From Asterias amurensis (lineage: Eukaryota > Echinodermata > Asteroidea > Forcipulatida > Asteriidae): a stretch of DNA of 64,000 bases. Made by a program: the position numbers and the translations under genes. The notes under the pieces are model-generated. The model was not told the origin of the DNA. It made no database searches and worked only from the letters and a program-made list of their open reading frames with translations. The stretch covers positions 18,894,349-18,958,348 of the forward strand of contig NC_092651.1 of the NCBI RefSeq assembly GCF_032118995.1, read 5' to 3'. This document shows, piece by piece, positions 32,449 through 43,107 of this stretch (its first letter is position 1; every line of letters starts with the position of its first letter).

Positions 32449-32840
32449 ATCATGAATCAAGCGAAATGATAACATTTGTATGTGAACCTCTGTTCGTTAA
32501 CCTCTGTTCGTTATACCTAGCGCGGGATGCAGCACGCAAGGCGCTGGTGATGACTGTGGGGCCAATCTCTGGTCCTTATGGGCCGTCATGGAGTCCAGAA
32601 TTAGCATGGATTTCTTCTTGAAGAAGGATCCTGGTCTACCCTTGAAAAATCACTTGACCCAGTCCTTCAACACATTGGTGTTCATCCAGCCTGCATAAAG
32701 AAAAGTGACAGAGTAAAAAAGGAAAATTAAATAAAGGGAAGGACATAAATACAACAGGCGATAAACTTGTAACTATTAAAAAGACTATCTGTGTACAATA
32801 ACCTTGTTCCTTTCTTGTTCTTTTCCGCCTGGATCCTTAA

Positions 32841-32924
32841 TGACAAGTAGCACATTGTTGCATTTTGAGCACGTACTTTTGATGACAAGTAGCACATTGT
32901 TGCATTTTGAGCACACACTTTTGA
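32841..32924. repeat. Two-copy 42-bp tandem repeat
   Basis: TGACAAGTAGCACATTGTTG and the following TTGCATTTTGAGCAC are repeated 42 bp apart with few differences. Confidence 0.85.
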
Positions 32925-33007
32925 AGTACTAAACATCCCGTTAATTCTTCAGCATCTTTGTTGTGGCATCGAGCAGACTCGGTATCTATTCTTAGTTAGT
33001 CGGTTAA

Positions 33008-33373
33008 AGCCATTGGACCCTTTTGGTAAACAGTGTTGTCCAAGGCAGACACTTTGTGTACCACAACTTCTATATCAAATAACAAACCTGTGAAAATTTA
33101 GGCTCAATCGGTCATCGGAGTCGGGAGAAAACAACGGAAAAACCCACCCTTGTTTCCGCGCGTTTCGCCGTGTCATGACATGTGTTTGAAATAAATCCGT
33201 AATTCTCGTTAACGAGAATTTATATTGTTTTGCTGTTTGCTCAAAAACTAAAGCATTTCATGGAATAATATTTCAAGAGAAGTCTTTCACCATTGCCTTC
33301 TGTTAACCCTGTAAGTTATTTGTAAATCTGTGAACTTTTATTTTTTTTTCTGAACCAAAAGGGTCCAATGGCT
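33008..33373. mobile_element. TTAA MITE, AGCCATTGGACCC family, best copy
   Basis: TTAA at 33004-33007 and 33374-33377. Perfect outer inverted repeat AGCCATTGGACCCTTTTGGT. Contains the palindrome AATTCTCGTTAACGAGAATT. Its insertion is close to the 3' side of the Harbinger remnant. Confidence 0.9.
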
Positions 33374-33742
33374 TTAAGTCAGTGCCAAAATATCGCTCAT
33401 ACTGTTTTTCAAGCACACTAACAGTTGCAGAGAGACTAGCTTCCATCTTGAATAAAGAATCATCTACTTGCCTCTGTTGGAGTTTGGAAAGAGTTTCATC
33501 TGTAGGTATAAGTTATTTGCCAAAGAAATCTGTTTTAGTAGACAGCATGTCAAGTTGGATGAGGGAAAAGTTCTTCAAACCAGCAACAATTAACTTAACA
33601 ATGGTGATGCTATTGGAATGGCTGATTAGTGACTAATACTTGAAGTGTAAAATGTGGTCATCCATGGTACGTTATATAACATCCCTTGATTGAGAATGCT
33701 TGGAGTTATACCTTGTTGGCTGCTCAAATTAAACCAACATCT

Positions 33743-34015
33743 TTAAATGGCACTAGTCGCTTGGAATTGAGGTGATGCACTATCACCTAACGGGTAGTAG
33801 GAATCACAGGTCGATTGCTTTCCATCTGTTTGTGAGTTGTATAAAACTCTTGCGTCAAGTACTGAGCCTTGGAAGCCAGCAGAGCAATTTGTGAACTTTT
33901 TGTTGTTGTCACACACAGCTTGTAACACTATGGAGTGGGTCATTTTGCGATTGTTGTATTAATCTTGGTGATCATCTGGTGCAGCAGTACGCATTATGAC
34001 TCCAACCAATGGCAT
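33743..34015 (-). pseudogene. PIF/Harbinger transposase (HARBI1/DDE_Tnp_4) fragment
   Basis: The minus-strand frame reads YNNRKMTHSIVLQAVCDNNK, then GFQGSVLDARVLYNS and YYPLGDSASP. This is the signature block of Harbinger transposases (NRK..HS..LQ.VCD; G..GS.HDARV...S; GDSAYP) and includes the second catalytic Asp region (LDARV). An in-frame stop (TAA, 33959-33961) separates it from an upstream APDDHQD piece. The region where IDGTH normally supplies the first Asp is shortened. Both the N-terminal part and the last catalytic block are missing. Confidence 0.82.
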
Positions 34016-34763
34016 ATATCATTTTATCTAAATAGATTTTTTTTAAACTACAGGGAAAAATAAAAAATAAAAAATACAGTTTGTTTTTAGAAATTTAAAA
34101 GTAAATTGACTTGTAAGCAGTGACTTTAAGTAACAAATAGTTGCACGGTTAAGCAACCACTTAAAAAGGAATAGAAAAGAACAATTACCCCTGCACCAAA
34201 CAAACATCATCTGATTCTGATTGTGCTTCGATTGCGAATTCTCTTGTGTGAATCTGTCTGTTACTCTGAGAACGTAAACATCGTTTCTCTGGTTATGCTT
34301 TGATGGAGATGCTGCAAACTTTTCTTTCCACGCTTCCAGTTCCTGATTCCTGCTTAAATTGTACTTCATCCCTAGATGGATGGTTCTTTGTCTCCTCTTT
34401 CAGCATCCATTTTACTCCTGCATTGACACTTATTCCATTCCATGCCCCAAGATATCGGCCGTTTAGAATGGATCAAAGAGCAAACAGGGTGAGGATCTAT
34501 ACCTCATCCAATTCAAAGTCACAAAACTTTTACATGAAAGTGTCAAATATATGTTCACTTTCCAGTAAGCTTTTTATCTTTTATTCTGTTTCCTCATCAG
34601 ACTCTGAATATTCTCTTTTAAGTTCTATGCACATTAACCTTTGTCAGGCAACCTCTGTGTGTCACACAAGAAGTGCTTTGGCAGTTGTCCTCCTTCATTT
34701 ACACATGGAACCAATATTGTCAATCTCTTTTGCAAAACAGCATATATGCCTGTTTACTCTGAG
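34016..34763. other. Unassigned, with one repeat-related frame
   Basis: A minus-strand frame near 34240-34370 (ELEAWKEKFAASPSKHNQRN) shares the word CTCTGAGAA-GT-AACAT with the tandem array that follows, so it may be a diverged outer unit. Nothing else recognised. Confidence 0.35.
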
Positions 34764-36270
34764 CATTTCCATTGTCTTTGCTCTGAGAATGTGCACATTG
34801 TTTCACAAGGTGGCACACTGAGAAATTCATGGTGAACAGACTTCTTGTGACATTTGAAAGAAACTCAAGTGTTGAGGCAAAGCTTGCTGATACATCCCTG
34901 GATGTTGTAAATACTTTTTGCTCTGAGGGCTTCGACATTTCCTTACTCTTAATTTGTTCTGAGAATGTTAACATTGTTTCACAAGGTGGCACACTGAAAA
35001 ATTTGCGCTGAACAGACTTCTTGTGATGTCCGAAGGAAACTCGAGTGTTGAGGCAAAGCTTGCTGATACATCCCTGAATACTTTAATTCGCTTTGCTCTG
35101 AGGGCTTTCAAGAGCATTTCCTTCTTAATTTGCTCTGAGAATGTTAACATTGTTTCACAAGGTGGCACACTGAAAAGTTAGTGCTGAACAGACTTCTTGT
35201 GGCGTCGGAAAGAAACTTGAGTGTTGAGGCAAAGCTTGCTGATACATCCCTGAATACTTTAATTCGCTTTGCTCTGAGGGCTTTCAAGAGCATTTCCTTC
35301 TTAATTTGCTCTGAGAATGTTAACATTGTTTCACAAGGTGGCACACTGAAAAGTTAGTGCTGAACAGACTTCTTGTGACGTCGGAAAGAAACTTGAGTGT
35401 TGAGGCAAAGCTTGCTGATACATCCCTGAATACTTTAATTCGCTTTGCTCTTAGGGCTTTCAAGAGCATTTCCTTCTTAATTTGCTCTGAGAATGTTAAC
35501 ATTGTTTCACAAGGTGGCACACTGAAAAGTTAGTGCTGAACAGACTTCTTGTGACGTCGGAAAGAAACTTGAGTGTTGAGGCAAAGCTTGCTGATACATC
35601 CCTGGATATTTTAATTCGCTTTGCTCTGAGGGCTTTCAAGAGCATTTCCTTCTTAAGTTGCTCTGAGGATGTGCACATTGTTTCACAAGGTGGCACACTG
35701 AAAAGTTAGTGCTGAACAGACTTCTTGTGACGTCGGAAAGAAACTTGAGTGTTGAGGCAAAGCTTGCTGATACATCCCTGAATACTTTAATTCGCTTTGC
35801 TCTTAGGGCTTTCAAGAGCATTTCCTTCTTAATTTGCTCTGAGAATGTTAACATTGTTTCACAAGGTGGCACACTGAAAAGTTAGTGCTGAACAGACTTC
35901 TTGTGACGTCGGAAAGAAACTTGAGTGTTGAGGCAAAGCTTGCTGATACATCCCTGGATATTTTAATTCGCTTTGCTCTGAGGGCTTTCAAGAGCATTTC
36001 CTTCTTAAGTTGCTCTGAGGATGTGCACATTGTTTCACAAGGTGGCACACTGAAAAGTTTGTGCTGAACAGATTTTTTGTGACATTCGAGAGAAATTCAA
36101 GTGATGTGGCAAAGCTTGCTGATAATCCCTGGATAGTGTAATCAATTTTGCTCTGAGGGCTTGAGCATTTCCTTCTTAATTTGCTCTGAGATTGTTAACA
36201 TTGTTTCACAAGGTGACACACTGAAAAGTTGGTGCTGAACAGATTTTTTGTGACATTTGAAAGAAGCACT
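34764..36270. repeat. 176-bp tandem repeat, about 8.5 units, with 352-bp dimers
   Basis: Starts of GCTGAACAGACTTCTTGTGA recur every 176 bp (35007, 35183, 35359, 35535, 35711, 35887 and so on). Two unit types differ by linked variants: GAATACTTTAATTCG with GAGAATGTTAACATTG, against GGATATTTTAATTCG with GAGGATGTGCACATTG. They alternate in 35359-36060, giving a 352-bp higher-order unit. Each unit has a 66-codon minus-strand frame. Because 176 is not divisible by three, frames do not join across units. Confidence 0.93.
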
Positions 36271-36298
36271 TTCTGAAGTGTTCTCTTCCGAGCTTGTC

Positions 36299-37303
36299 TT
36301 AAGTCTGCTGTGGTGGGTTCAGAGGCTCCTTGCGAAGGTAACCACAAGGAGTGATGATGTAGCTTTGGGTGGGGAAGTCATGGTCAAAGTAATTTGGAGC
36401 ATCCCCTGTTGGAAAGAACTTGTTGATATTGAGATGTGGATCTAAAGTTTTCGAACCTACTTTAATTTTGTTCTTATTGTCCAACGACTTAACAGCGCAT
36501 CCCTTTGGGAATTTTGCAGCACACTCCAAACAATAGTTCACCCAGGCCCGAGCGCTGTAGTGGTGGTCGTTGGGGATTGTGATTTGTTTTTGATGCGGCA
36601 ATAGTGTCTAGGCAATTTTCTGTAAATAAATTCTTTGGCCCAGTGAAGGAACCATACTTTAGTTTCTTGTCATCAGATACAAAGAAATGCCAATCTGAAA
36701 TTCCAAAGATAGAAGAATGTCTTCTCTTGTCTGTCTTTGAGGGGAAAATAATAGCAAGGGCAGTCAGGGCATTTCCCAAGATCTTTTTCCATGTATGATG
36801 GCATTGTCTCTAGGTTTACCATGTTGTTGGACAAAGCAGTGAGTTCAAGGTATGTCATGTAGTGCTGAGGTTGTGTTGGCGATTCCTTTGATCCCGCGAT
36901 TCTTCCGAATTTCTCCAACCGATTTGGCAGCTCTCACCAAGAATTTGGCTTTCAATGACACTATTGGGTGACACTATGACACTATTGGGTGGATTGTTTC
37001 ATAGTCATTGAATGGCTCGTGTGGGTGATTGCAGGGGTGGTGGGAAGAGGTGATGCGAAAACCATCAAATGTCTGACCAGCCCAGAATGCCTTGAGGTCT
37101 ACCATGGCGTTGTCAAACAAGGTCGCTTCTTTGGTCCTCTTCTCATGCGCTGTTAGATTGTTTTGCGAACTTGGAGGCAGGTTTTCTCCCTCAAGGGTGC
37201 TCTTCAGTTTGACAGATGTAAGCATCTTGCTTAGCGGGGACCATCCTTGTGTAATAGGTTTGAGTGCGGCTAGCGCACTCTGTGTAAATTTTACAAGAGA
37301 CAC
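36299..37303 (-). pseudogene. Broken coding region, family not recognised
   Basis: Minus-strand frames succeed one another in different phases. The first opens MSLVKFTQSALAALKPITQG; a middle frame has DCPCYYFPLKDRQEK; the last has HYSARAWVNYCLECAAKF and KVGSKTLDPHLNINKFFPTG. Composition and Cys/Trp content look protein-like, and the pieces probably belong to one former protein. I cannot name a family. The stretch joins the 176-bp array directly at its lower end. Confidence 0.45.
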
Positions 37304-38653
37304 TCTGTTTAAGTGGTGTTGTAAACATAGTTATAAAGAAAGTTTTATTCAATTCCCGACTACTATAAAGGGAGAGGCGAATTTGTAACGCTGTATTTAA
37401 ACAATGCAAATGAGATAATAATAAAATCTCAAGTACAAAAGGAGAGAAAAACACCCGGCCGGTCTCGACAATTAAAATGCAACAAAATAACAATGAAACT
37501 TTATACAATGGAAATATAAAACAAAAATAAATGAATGGCCTATCTGTTTGTGGTGGACTTGGAAGGATGCTGACGATAACTTGAATTGAAGATACTTGAA
37601 TTGAAGATGGTGTGACAAAGAAAAAGTTTTTCCAGCAAAGTTGAAGATATTGGGGCTGCGAAGATTATGACGGTAAACTTGAAGACTTCAGAAACAGTTC
37701 CTTGTCCTTGATCAGGGGACAGGATTACTAGTTCTGGTACAACTGGTTAGACGAATAAAATGCAGTGAAGATGAATACAGTTGATGAAACGCTGTCCTGC
37801 TGGCTCTCTTGATTTGGATTCGGCCTAGAGCAGGACAGGGGATGAAAATATAATTATTGTGGTGATAAAGCTGGGCTGGCGCAATCCAACGTAGATGTCC
37901 GACAGAGGCAAAGTGTAATTCTTGAAGAAACTTGGAGGGTTAATTCTTACACTATCCGTCCTCTGTCGGTGTCCAGTAGCCAAGTTTAAAATTAATACTA
38001 TGCCATTCAAAAATATAAACTACACTAAAATTAAATACCTAAGAATAAATCTGCTAATCCTTTGACAGAAATCACTAATCTTGAAAGTAAATTAAGTGTG
38101 AAACAATAACAGCTGTGTGAGACTGTTACACTTACACTAGCCAGTGCAGTATGGGTGCTAGAAGGTCACACTATTCCCCAGACATGTGCATGCCTGAGGC
38201 AAAATAAGACAGGGTATTTAAACCAATTAAGGGATACTACACCTCTTACATAGTATGTGATATAAGACACTTCTGACTCATTGGTGCCATGAAATCAGGA
38301 TGTTTACAATAAAAAATGAAAAACTGGGGGAATTGGTTTGGCTAAATTACTTATATACAATGGTAAACTTTCAAGAAGTCTATTAAAAATAAGAGTAAAT
38401 GCAAAACATTAAAAACCAAACAAGAAGTTAAAAAGCAAAGATATTTGTATGACACTATAGAGCAAAACTATGATAAAAATGATTACTGGCTGAAAAGTAT
38501 AGTTCCAGTACATAAAAGAAAGAAAAATGCATAAAACTAAAATCAAAGAAACTTCAAATACAAAACTAGTCTTTGTCTCTTGCCACACTTATATCAAAAG
38601 TACTATTAGAAATAAGTTGTTCTAATAATCAACAGGTGGAATCAAACAAATGA
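37304..38653. other. Unassigned region
   Basis: No gene is visible. A direct repeat GATACTTGAATTGAAGAT-like occurs near 37578-37610, and CTGTCCTGCT / AGCAGGACAG-like words near 37793 and 37828 form an inverted pair. No LTR or primer-binding site could be established. Confidence 0.35.
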
Positions 38654-38805
38654 GGGTGCGTTCGTTTAGCTTCCCTGGGTCAACCCCGGTGTGTGGCGTT
38701 TATTTTTTCCAGGACGAACGTGGGTAATTATCTGCATACGTTCGTCCTGGGGAAAAAAATGCCACACACTGGGGTCGACCCAGGGAAGCTGAAACGAACG
38801 CACCC
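38654..38805. mobile_element. 152-bp foldback MITE, GGGTGCGTTCGTTT ends
   Basis: Almost the whole element is a hairpin. The left arm GGGTGCGTTCGTTTAGCTTC ... CCAGGACGAACGT pairs with the right arm ending GAAACGAACGCACCC, around a ~16-nt loop (GGGTAATTATCTGCAT). Ends of this type occur in hAT MITEs, but no 8-bp target duplication is evident. Confidence 0.8.
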
Positions 38806-39814
38806 ACAGTTTTGGGGTGGGGAAAATTATACTTTTGGGGAAATATCAAGTGAATTAAGCTTGGAAAATAAAATATATTAAGAACTATATGCCCGCAATA
38901 GATCAAGTAATGGGGAATGGCATTAGATAAGGATGTTGTTTCATTTCAAAGCATGAATTCAACTTGAAAATCGGTCCCCTCAAAATTACAAGTCATCAGC
39001 ATTTTTATCAAATAAAAATTTTATAAATTTTATTAATTGATGCAGGAGGCATTTGAGGGGTTGTGGGGTTTTCTCTCATTGAAATTGGAGTATGATAATT
39101 ACATTAATCTCACTGAAAAAAAATCAGAACAATTTTGAGTTTACCCTATAAATGAGTGTTGAAATCGAAATTTGGACAGGATTGTTCATTGACATAATTA
39201 TTTTTTTAACCAATTGGCTTTTTTTGAATGGCCCCTTAAAAAAAGTTCGATCTCAGCGGCACATATTAGACAGATTTTAGAGCCCACATAAAGTTTTTCA
39301 GTGTAAAAATGTTGCCAAATGGTGACGTGGGGGTTAACTTGAGGTATTTTGGATAGGCCCTGAAATAAATGGTCCTATTTGCTGAGAGGTGGAGGGACAT
39401 TTTTCAAGATTGATGCTCGGACGCTTTGAAAATAAGACCTGTGAAGGAGTGTTTTTACTTAGAGCATGGAGGTAACCTCCATGCTTAGAGGGAGAATAAC
39501 TCGACGGGCCCAGAGACTCCCCATATAAAATTGAGCAGAGATTAACAGTTCAAGAGTCAGTCAATAATTTTCCCTTTCAAATTAAAAGCTGTGAGACTTT
39601 TAAGTATACTTTCGTGTTTTTTTGAACATTATTTTGCACTGTGCGCTACGGGCGATCATTTGGTGGCGTGCACCCCCCTACAATCTTTGTTTACGCCTGC
39701 CGCAAATTCAAACTACAGAGGGCGCTCTAGCTGTCCCACCGAATGCTTTTAACACGTGCCTGGATTTGACGTCTTGCATTCATGCATGCACCGCGCAGCA
39801 GGGGGTCGCGGTAC
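38806..39814. other. Unassigned AT-rich region
   Basis: No gene. A perfect short hairpin GCATGGAGGTAACCTCCATGC lies at about 39464-39484. Confidence 0.4.
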
Positions 39815-40009
39815 CTTTTGTTTTAATTTCAATACGAAAGGAATGAGAGTTGACGCCATTAAGACGAACCCTAAAAGACTGGCATAAAGAATAGTTGCTT
39901 GTTTGTCCTCAATGCAAGTTTTATAGCTCCATAAAATGTGCCCATTGGAGACAACAATAACAGCCGGCCAAGTGTGAGTTTTGGACTGCGCCAATAAACA
40001 CCCGGCCAT
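39815..40009 (-). CDS. Possible first exon of a small membrane protein, unassigned
   Basis: From an ATG in good context (ACAATGG, 40007-40009) the minus strand is open for 65 codons up to a donor AAAAG|GTACCG, phase 0. The peptide starts MAGCLLAQSKTHTWPAVIVV and later has a hydrophobic stretch, ILYASLLGFVLMASTLIPFV, long enough to span a membrane. The surrounding DNA (39.64-40.45 kb) is richer in CpG than its neighbours, as at a promoter. No family recognised and no downstream exon identified. Confidence 0.35.
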
Positions 40010-40870
40010 TGTCCGCCCGCCTACTTCCTGGAAGTTGTTTGTGGTTTTGGAGCGGCCGTCCAAGCGGCATTTGGGCTAGCAGTCAGTTGCCGAATCCATT
40101 CGTTGTGTGCATCACCTGCATTTTTAACCTGGATAGTTTGGTATTCCTAAGTTTGTTACAGTTCAAAACTGTCTCAGTACCGGTCCCTCTGTACTGATAA
40201 CGCGAAAACCGGGAGGTGGCTGCTATCTTCAACGTCAACCACGTCGACTTGTTTTGGATGAAACATGGGTGAAACTAGCCCCATAAGTCGGTCAAAAAGT
40301 GTACCTCACTGGTCCATTTCACCGCAAGGACACGGCATTGAGATGACTTGGGCACAAGGAGTTGACCTGTGTCTATATAAAGTAACACGTTTCGGATGGC
40401 GTAGTGATCAAAGATGGCGTGGTGGATCTTCACGCATTCACAAGAACTGAATAATTACCTTGAAGTCTGAGTTGAAGGGGTATGTATTCGAAGATGAACT
40501 TCTAGTATTCTGCATCAACAGTGGTAAGCCACCTTCAGCATGTTCAGTTCATTTATAAAAATGTATTATTCTTTTGATGGGTAAAAACTAACATCACAAC
40601 ATTTGCGATAGTAGCATTTGATGGAACTTATACCCTTAAAAGCAAATAAAGCAGCATTTAGAAATCGTAATGAACTCAACAAAACAAGCAAAATATAAAG
40701 ACGATTGAGGTTCTCCCTTAGTTTCAGACGGAAGGACATTAAACTTTCAAAATATAAAGACAGAAGGATTTGCCACAAACAAATTTGGGAATGGCTTGAA
40801 CGTGTTAACCTTTCTTTGTTAAATTTGTACATTATAGGGTGTAAAGTAGTCGCAAAAGAATTGAGTTTTG
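40010..40870. other. CpG-richer block and unassigned sequence
   Basis: Contains a TATA-like word CTATATAAAG at about 40373 on the + strand and a short + frame (MGETSPISRSKSVPHW) without a recognised domain. A good donor (AGTG|GTAAGC) is at about 40522. A 5' exon of a + strand transcript is possible but unproven. Confidence 0.3.
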
Positions 40871-41429
40871 CTAGACGTTAGTGAAGTAGTCGTTGGGGAG
40901 ATTCTGTTTGTCGATGACAGCTTGAAGAATGTTGATGGTTATGTTGAGACTGGTGTTTGCACTAAATCTGTCTTGGACGTGGATTTCCTCGACAAGTTCA
41001 AACTGGGTTACAGTGTCAGGGTGTTTCTTTAGAAAAATCTGCACGGGTTTCGCTCGGGGGACTTTCACAGTAAGTACTTTACCATAGTTAGTCAGGTAAC
41101 TCATTGCATAAGTAAATTCCAAGGGAACTATCTTTCGCATAGCTCGTGGTCCTGACGCAATAAAGGCCTTAGGGAACTGTCTTTCGCATGGTTCTTGGTC
41201 CTGAGGAATGAAATAAAGGCCCTAGGGAACTGTCTATCGCATGGTTCGTGGTCCTGAGGAAATAAAGGCCCTAGGGAACTATCTTTCGCATAGCTTGTGG
41301 TCCTGAGGAAATAAAGGCCCTGTAGGTGATGGCTCGTGCCGGGAAATGAAGGATAGCTTCTTGGACGTTGTGGAGAGTTTGTTGCAAATGTACCTTTTCA
41401 AGCACGGGTTGAACCATCTCGGTGATGAC
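40871..41429 (-). CDS. Last exon of the P-loop gene, interrupted by a 49-bp expansion
   Basis: Acceptor TATTTCAACAG, then VITEMVQPVLEKVHLQQTLH, on to AITYRAFISSGPQAMRKIVP and a stop. The frame resumes after the repeats at the same MRKIVP word and runs through LEFTYAMSYLTNYGKVLTVK to a final stop at 40871-40873. The distance between the first and last MRKIVP is 151 nt (49+53+49), not a multiple of three. With only one repeat unit the two halves would be in one frame (138 nt, 46 codons from the acceptor). Confidence 0.65.
41121..41320. repeat. Four-copy 49-bp tandem repeat inside a coding exon
   Basis: TCTTTCGCATAG/GTTC... begins at 41131, 41180, 41233 and 41282 (spacings 49, 53, 49). Each unit includes GGTCCTGAGGAAATAAAGGC and CCTAGGGAACT. 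The CCTAGG word creates the minus-strand stop codon. Confidence 0.93.
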
Positions 41430-41555
41430 CTGTTGAAATAGAAATGTTGAATCTTGATAATTGCACATACGTTGGTGTTTGAGTAAGAGAGTTAAGATTA
41501 AATTTGAATTATCATTTGGAGCAACTTTGGATTACCGAAATTGACCTGGACTTAA

Positions 41556-41933
41556 AGGAACACGTTGCCTTGGATCTGACGAGTTGGTCAAAACAAAGGC
41601 ATTTGTAACCGTTTTTTATGATGCATATGGTTGGAAAGATGATTTAAAAGTAGAATACAATGATCCACACAAGTTTGCCTCAAAATTGCGTGGTTTTCCT
41701 TCTACTGTGCGAACTAACATGGTCGGCCATTTATGGGAGTCAAATTTTGACCCCATAAATGGCCGACGTGTTAGTCGACAAGGTAAAAGGAAAACCACGC
41801 AATTTCGAGGCATGTTTGTGTGGATCATTGTATTCTACTTTTACAACATCTTTCTACCCATATTCATTTTCTAAAAAACTGTTACAAACGCTTTTCAAAG
41901 ACCAACTCGACCGATCCAAGGGAACGTGTTCCT
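41556..41933. mobile_element. TTAA MITE, AGGGACACGTTGCCTTGGAT family, copy 2
   Basis: TTAA at 41552-41555 and 41934-41937. Ends AGGAACACGTTGCCTTGGAT and ATCCAAGGGAACGTGTTCCT. The middle is a long palindrome around GGCCATTTATGGG / CCCATAAATGGCC (about 41720-41765). It lies in the intron before the last exon of the P-loop gene. Confidence 0.88.
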
Positions 41934-42382
41934 TTAACAATAATCGCTACAAAATTGCAATCATTGACATGGAAACTGTTTGTTCAAAATGGTGCTTAGA
42001 TCTGTTGGTAGAGTCAGTGGGCATGAAACTAAATATTATAAGAAACTACCAAATAGGTTTGGGATTTTTTTTTTTTTTATTGAAAAAGAAATAAAGCAAA
42101 AAAGCTTTTGTGCATAGTAAAGAGTGATGTGATACTGCGTAAAACTGCGAGTGCGTTAGTTTGGAGGCCAGGGATTAAGTTTTGTCATGGCGTATAAGGA
42201 ATGGTTGAAGTTATACACTTGCATGTTTTAGCCTTATTGTAATGTTGTTACTTTTTCTGTAGTTGTAGAGTTATTGACATATGATACACATGTAGATCAT
42301 TGCATGCAGAACAGACCTAAAAATTTGATGTCAGGCTCTTCGTACCTAAGTCACTTCCAAAATTGGCATGGCAAGTGTTTAC

Positions 42383-42595
42383 CTGAGTATAGTGACTAAA
42401 CCCAATATTAACTGAAGTTAAATAGTCAAGCAGCTGTTCAGATGGACGTAGGCACAGTGGAACCGATATTAGGAGTCTGTCATGAGGCCTTGCCCTTTGT
42501 TGCAAACCGACATTAAAGTGCCAAAAAAGTGGTAAGAAAGCATTGTTTGGAATTAGGGTTATTTTGAAATCATCCTCTTTGAGGGAGAAGTTCAT
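42383..42595 (-). CDS. Internal exon of the P-loop gene
   Basis: The open frame ends in IGFSHYTQ at a donor CTCAG|GTAAAC, phase 0, joining in frame to the VITEMVQP exon at 41429. It contains RARPHDRLLISVPLCLRPSE. An ATG is at 42593-42595, but the frame stays open a little upstream and the acceptor is unclear. Confidence 0.55.
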
Positions 42596-43107
42596 TATGT
42601 CGATATAACAGTAACACTATTAAACACCCTCCAGCCACTCTGATCTTTAACCTTGCGTGTAAGTGTGTAAGCATTTTCTATGCCTGATAGTGCCATGCTT
42701 GTACACATTCTTTCGGGGTCATACATGTAGGTATCTGGCCGTCAATTTCTTCAAGGGCATTATTTCTTCCAAAACATCTACACCAGCCATGGAAACACTC
42801 CAAGACAAATCTCCAATAACTGTGAGAAAAACAACTGGATTTCCGGTTCTATACATCTTCATTATCTTGAGCCTATCATCTATCATATATTTTATTTGTT
42901 ACAGTTGTACATTGTACAATAACATCTAAATACTAATAAACAAAGTTCATACACTATTAAAGATGCATCCATTTTTTATTTTTCTAGTAGATTTTATTTA
43001 CCAAAGCAATGACCAGGGGCAACGAAGGCAGTCACATTTATTGCCTCTGTTAAGTATCATGCCTGTTAATGTTTCTAAGAACGCTGTACATGCAATGCTT
43101 TTCCAGG
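42596..43107. other. Unassigned region
   Basis: No gene seen. A fragment of the AAAGCAATGACCAGGGGCAA interspersed repeat lies at about 43003-43060, shared with 23595 and distantly with 17355. Confidence 0.4.

Larger units (their letters stand above)
32416..33003. other. Unassigned region after U2
   Basis: No gene seen apart from a 42-bp tandem duplication at 32841-32924, entered separately. Confidence 0.4.

Noticed and set aside
32723..32940. Tandem U2 repeat unit
   Set aside because: Only one U2 copy exists in the window. The nearby 42-bp duplication is unrelated in sequence.
34968..36048. A polyprotein of 66-residue repeats
   Set aside because: The unit is 176 bp, so successive copies are in different frames, each closed by stops.
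37490..38010. Possible LTR retrotransposon end
   Set aside because: No pair of direct terminal repeats, primer-binding site or polypurine tract could be found; only short inverted and direct words.
40871..41140. A separate small gene starting at MRKIVP
   Set aside because: The same word ends the upstream frame at 41271-41291, and the distance is explained by a 49-bp tandem expansion, so this is the 3' part of one exon.
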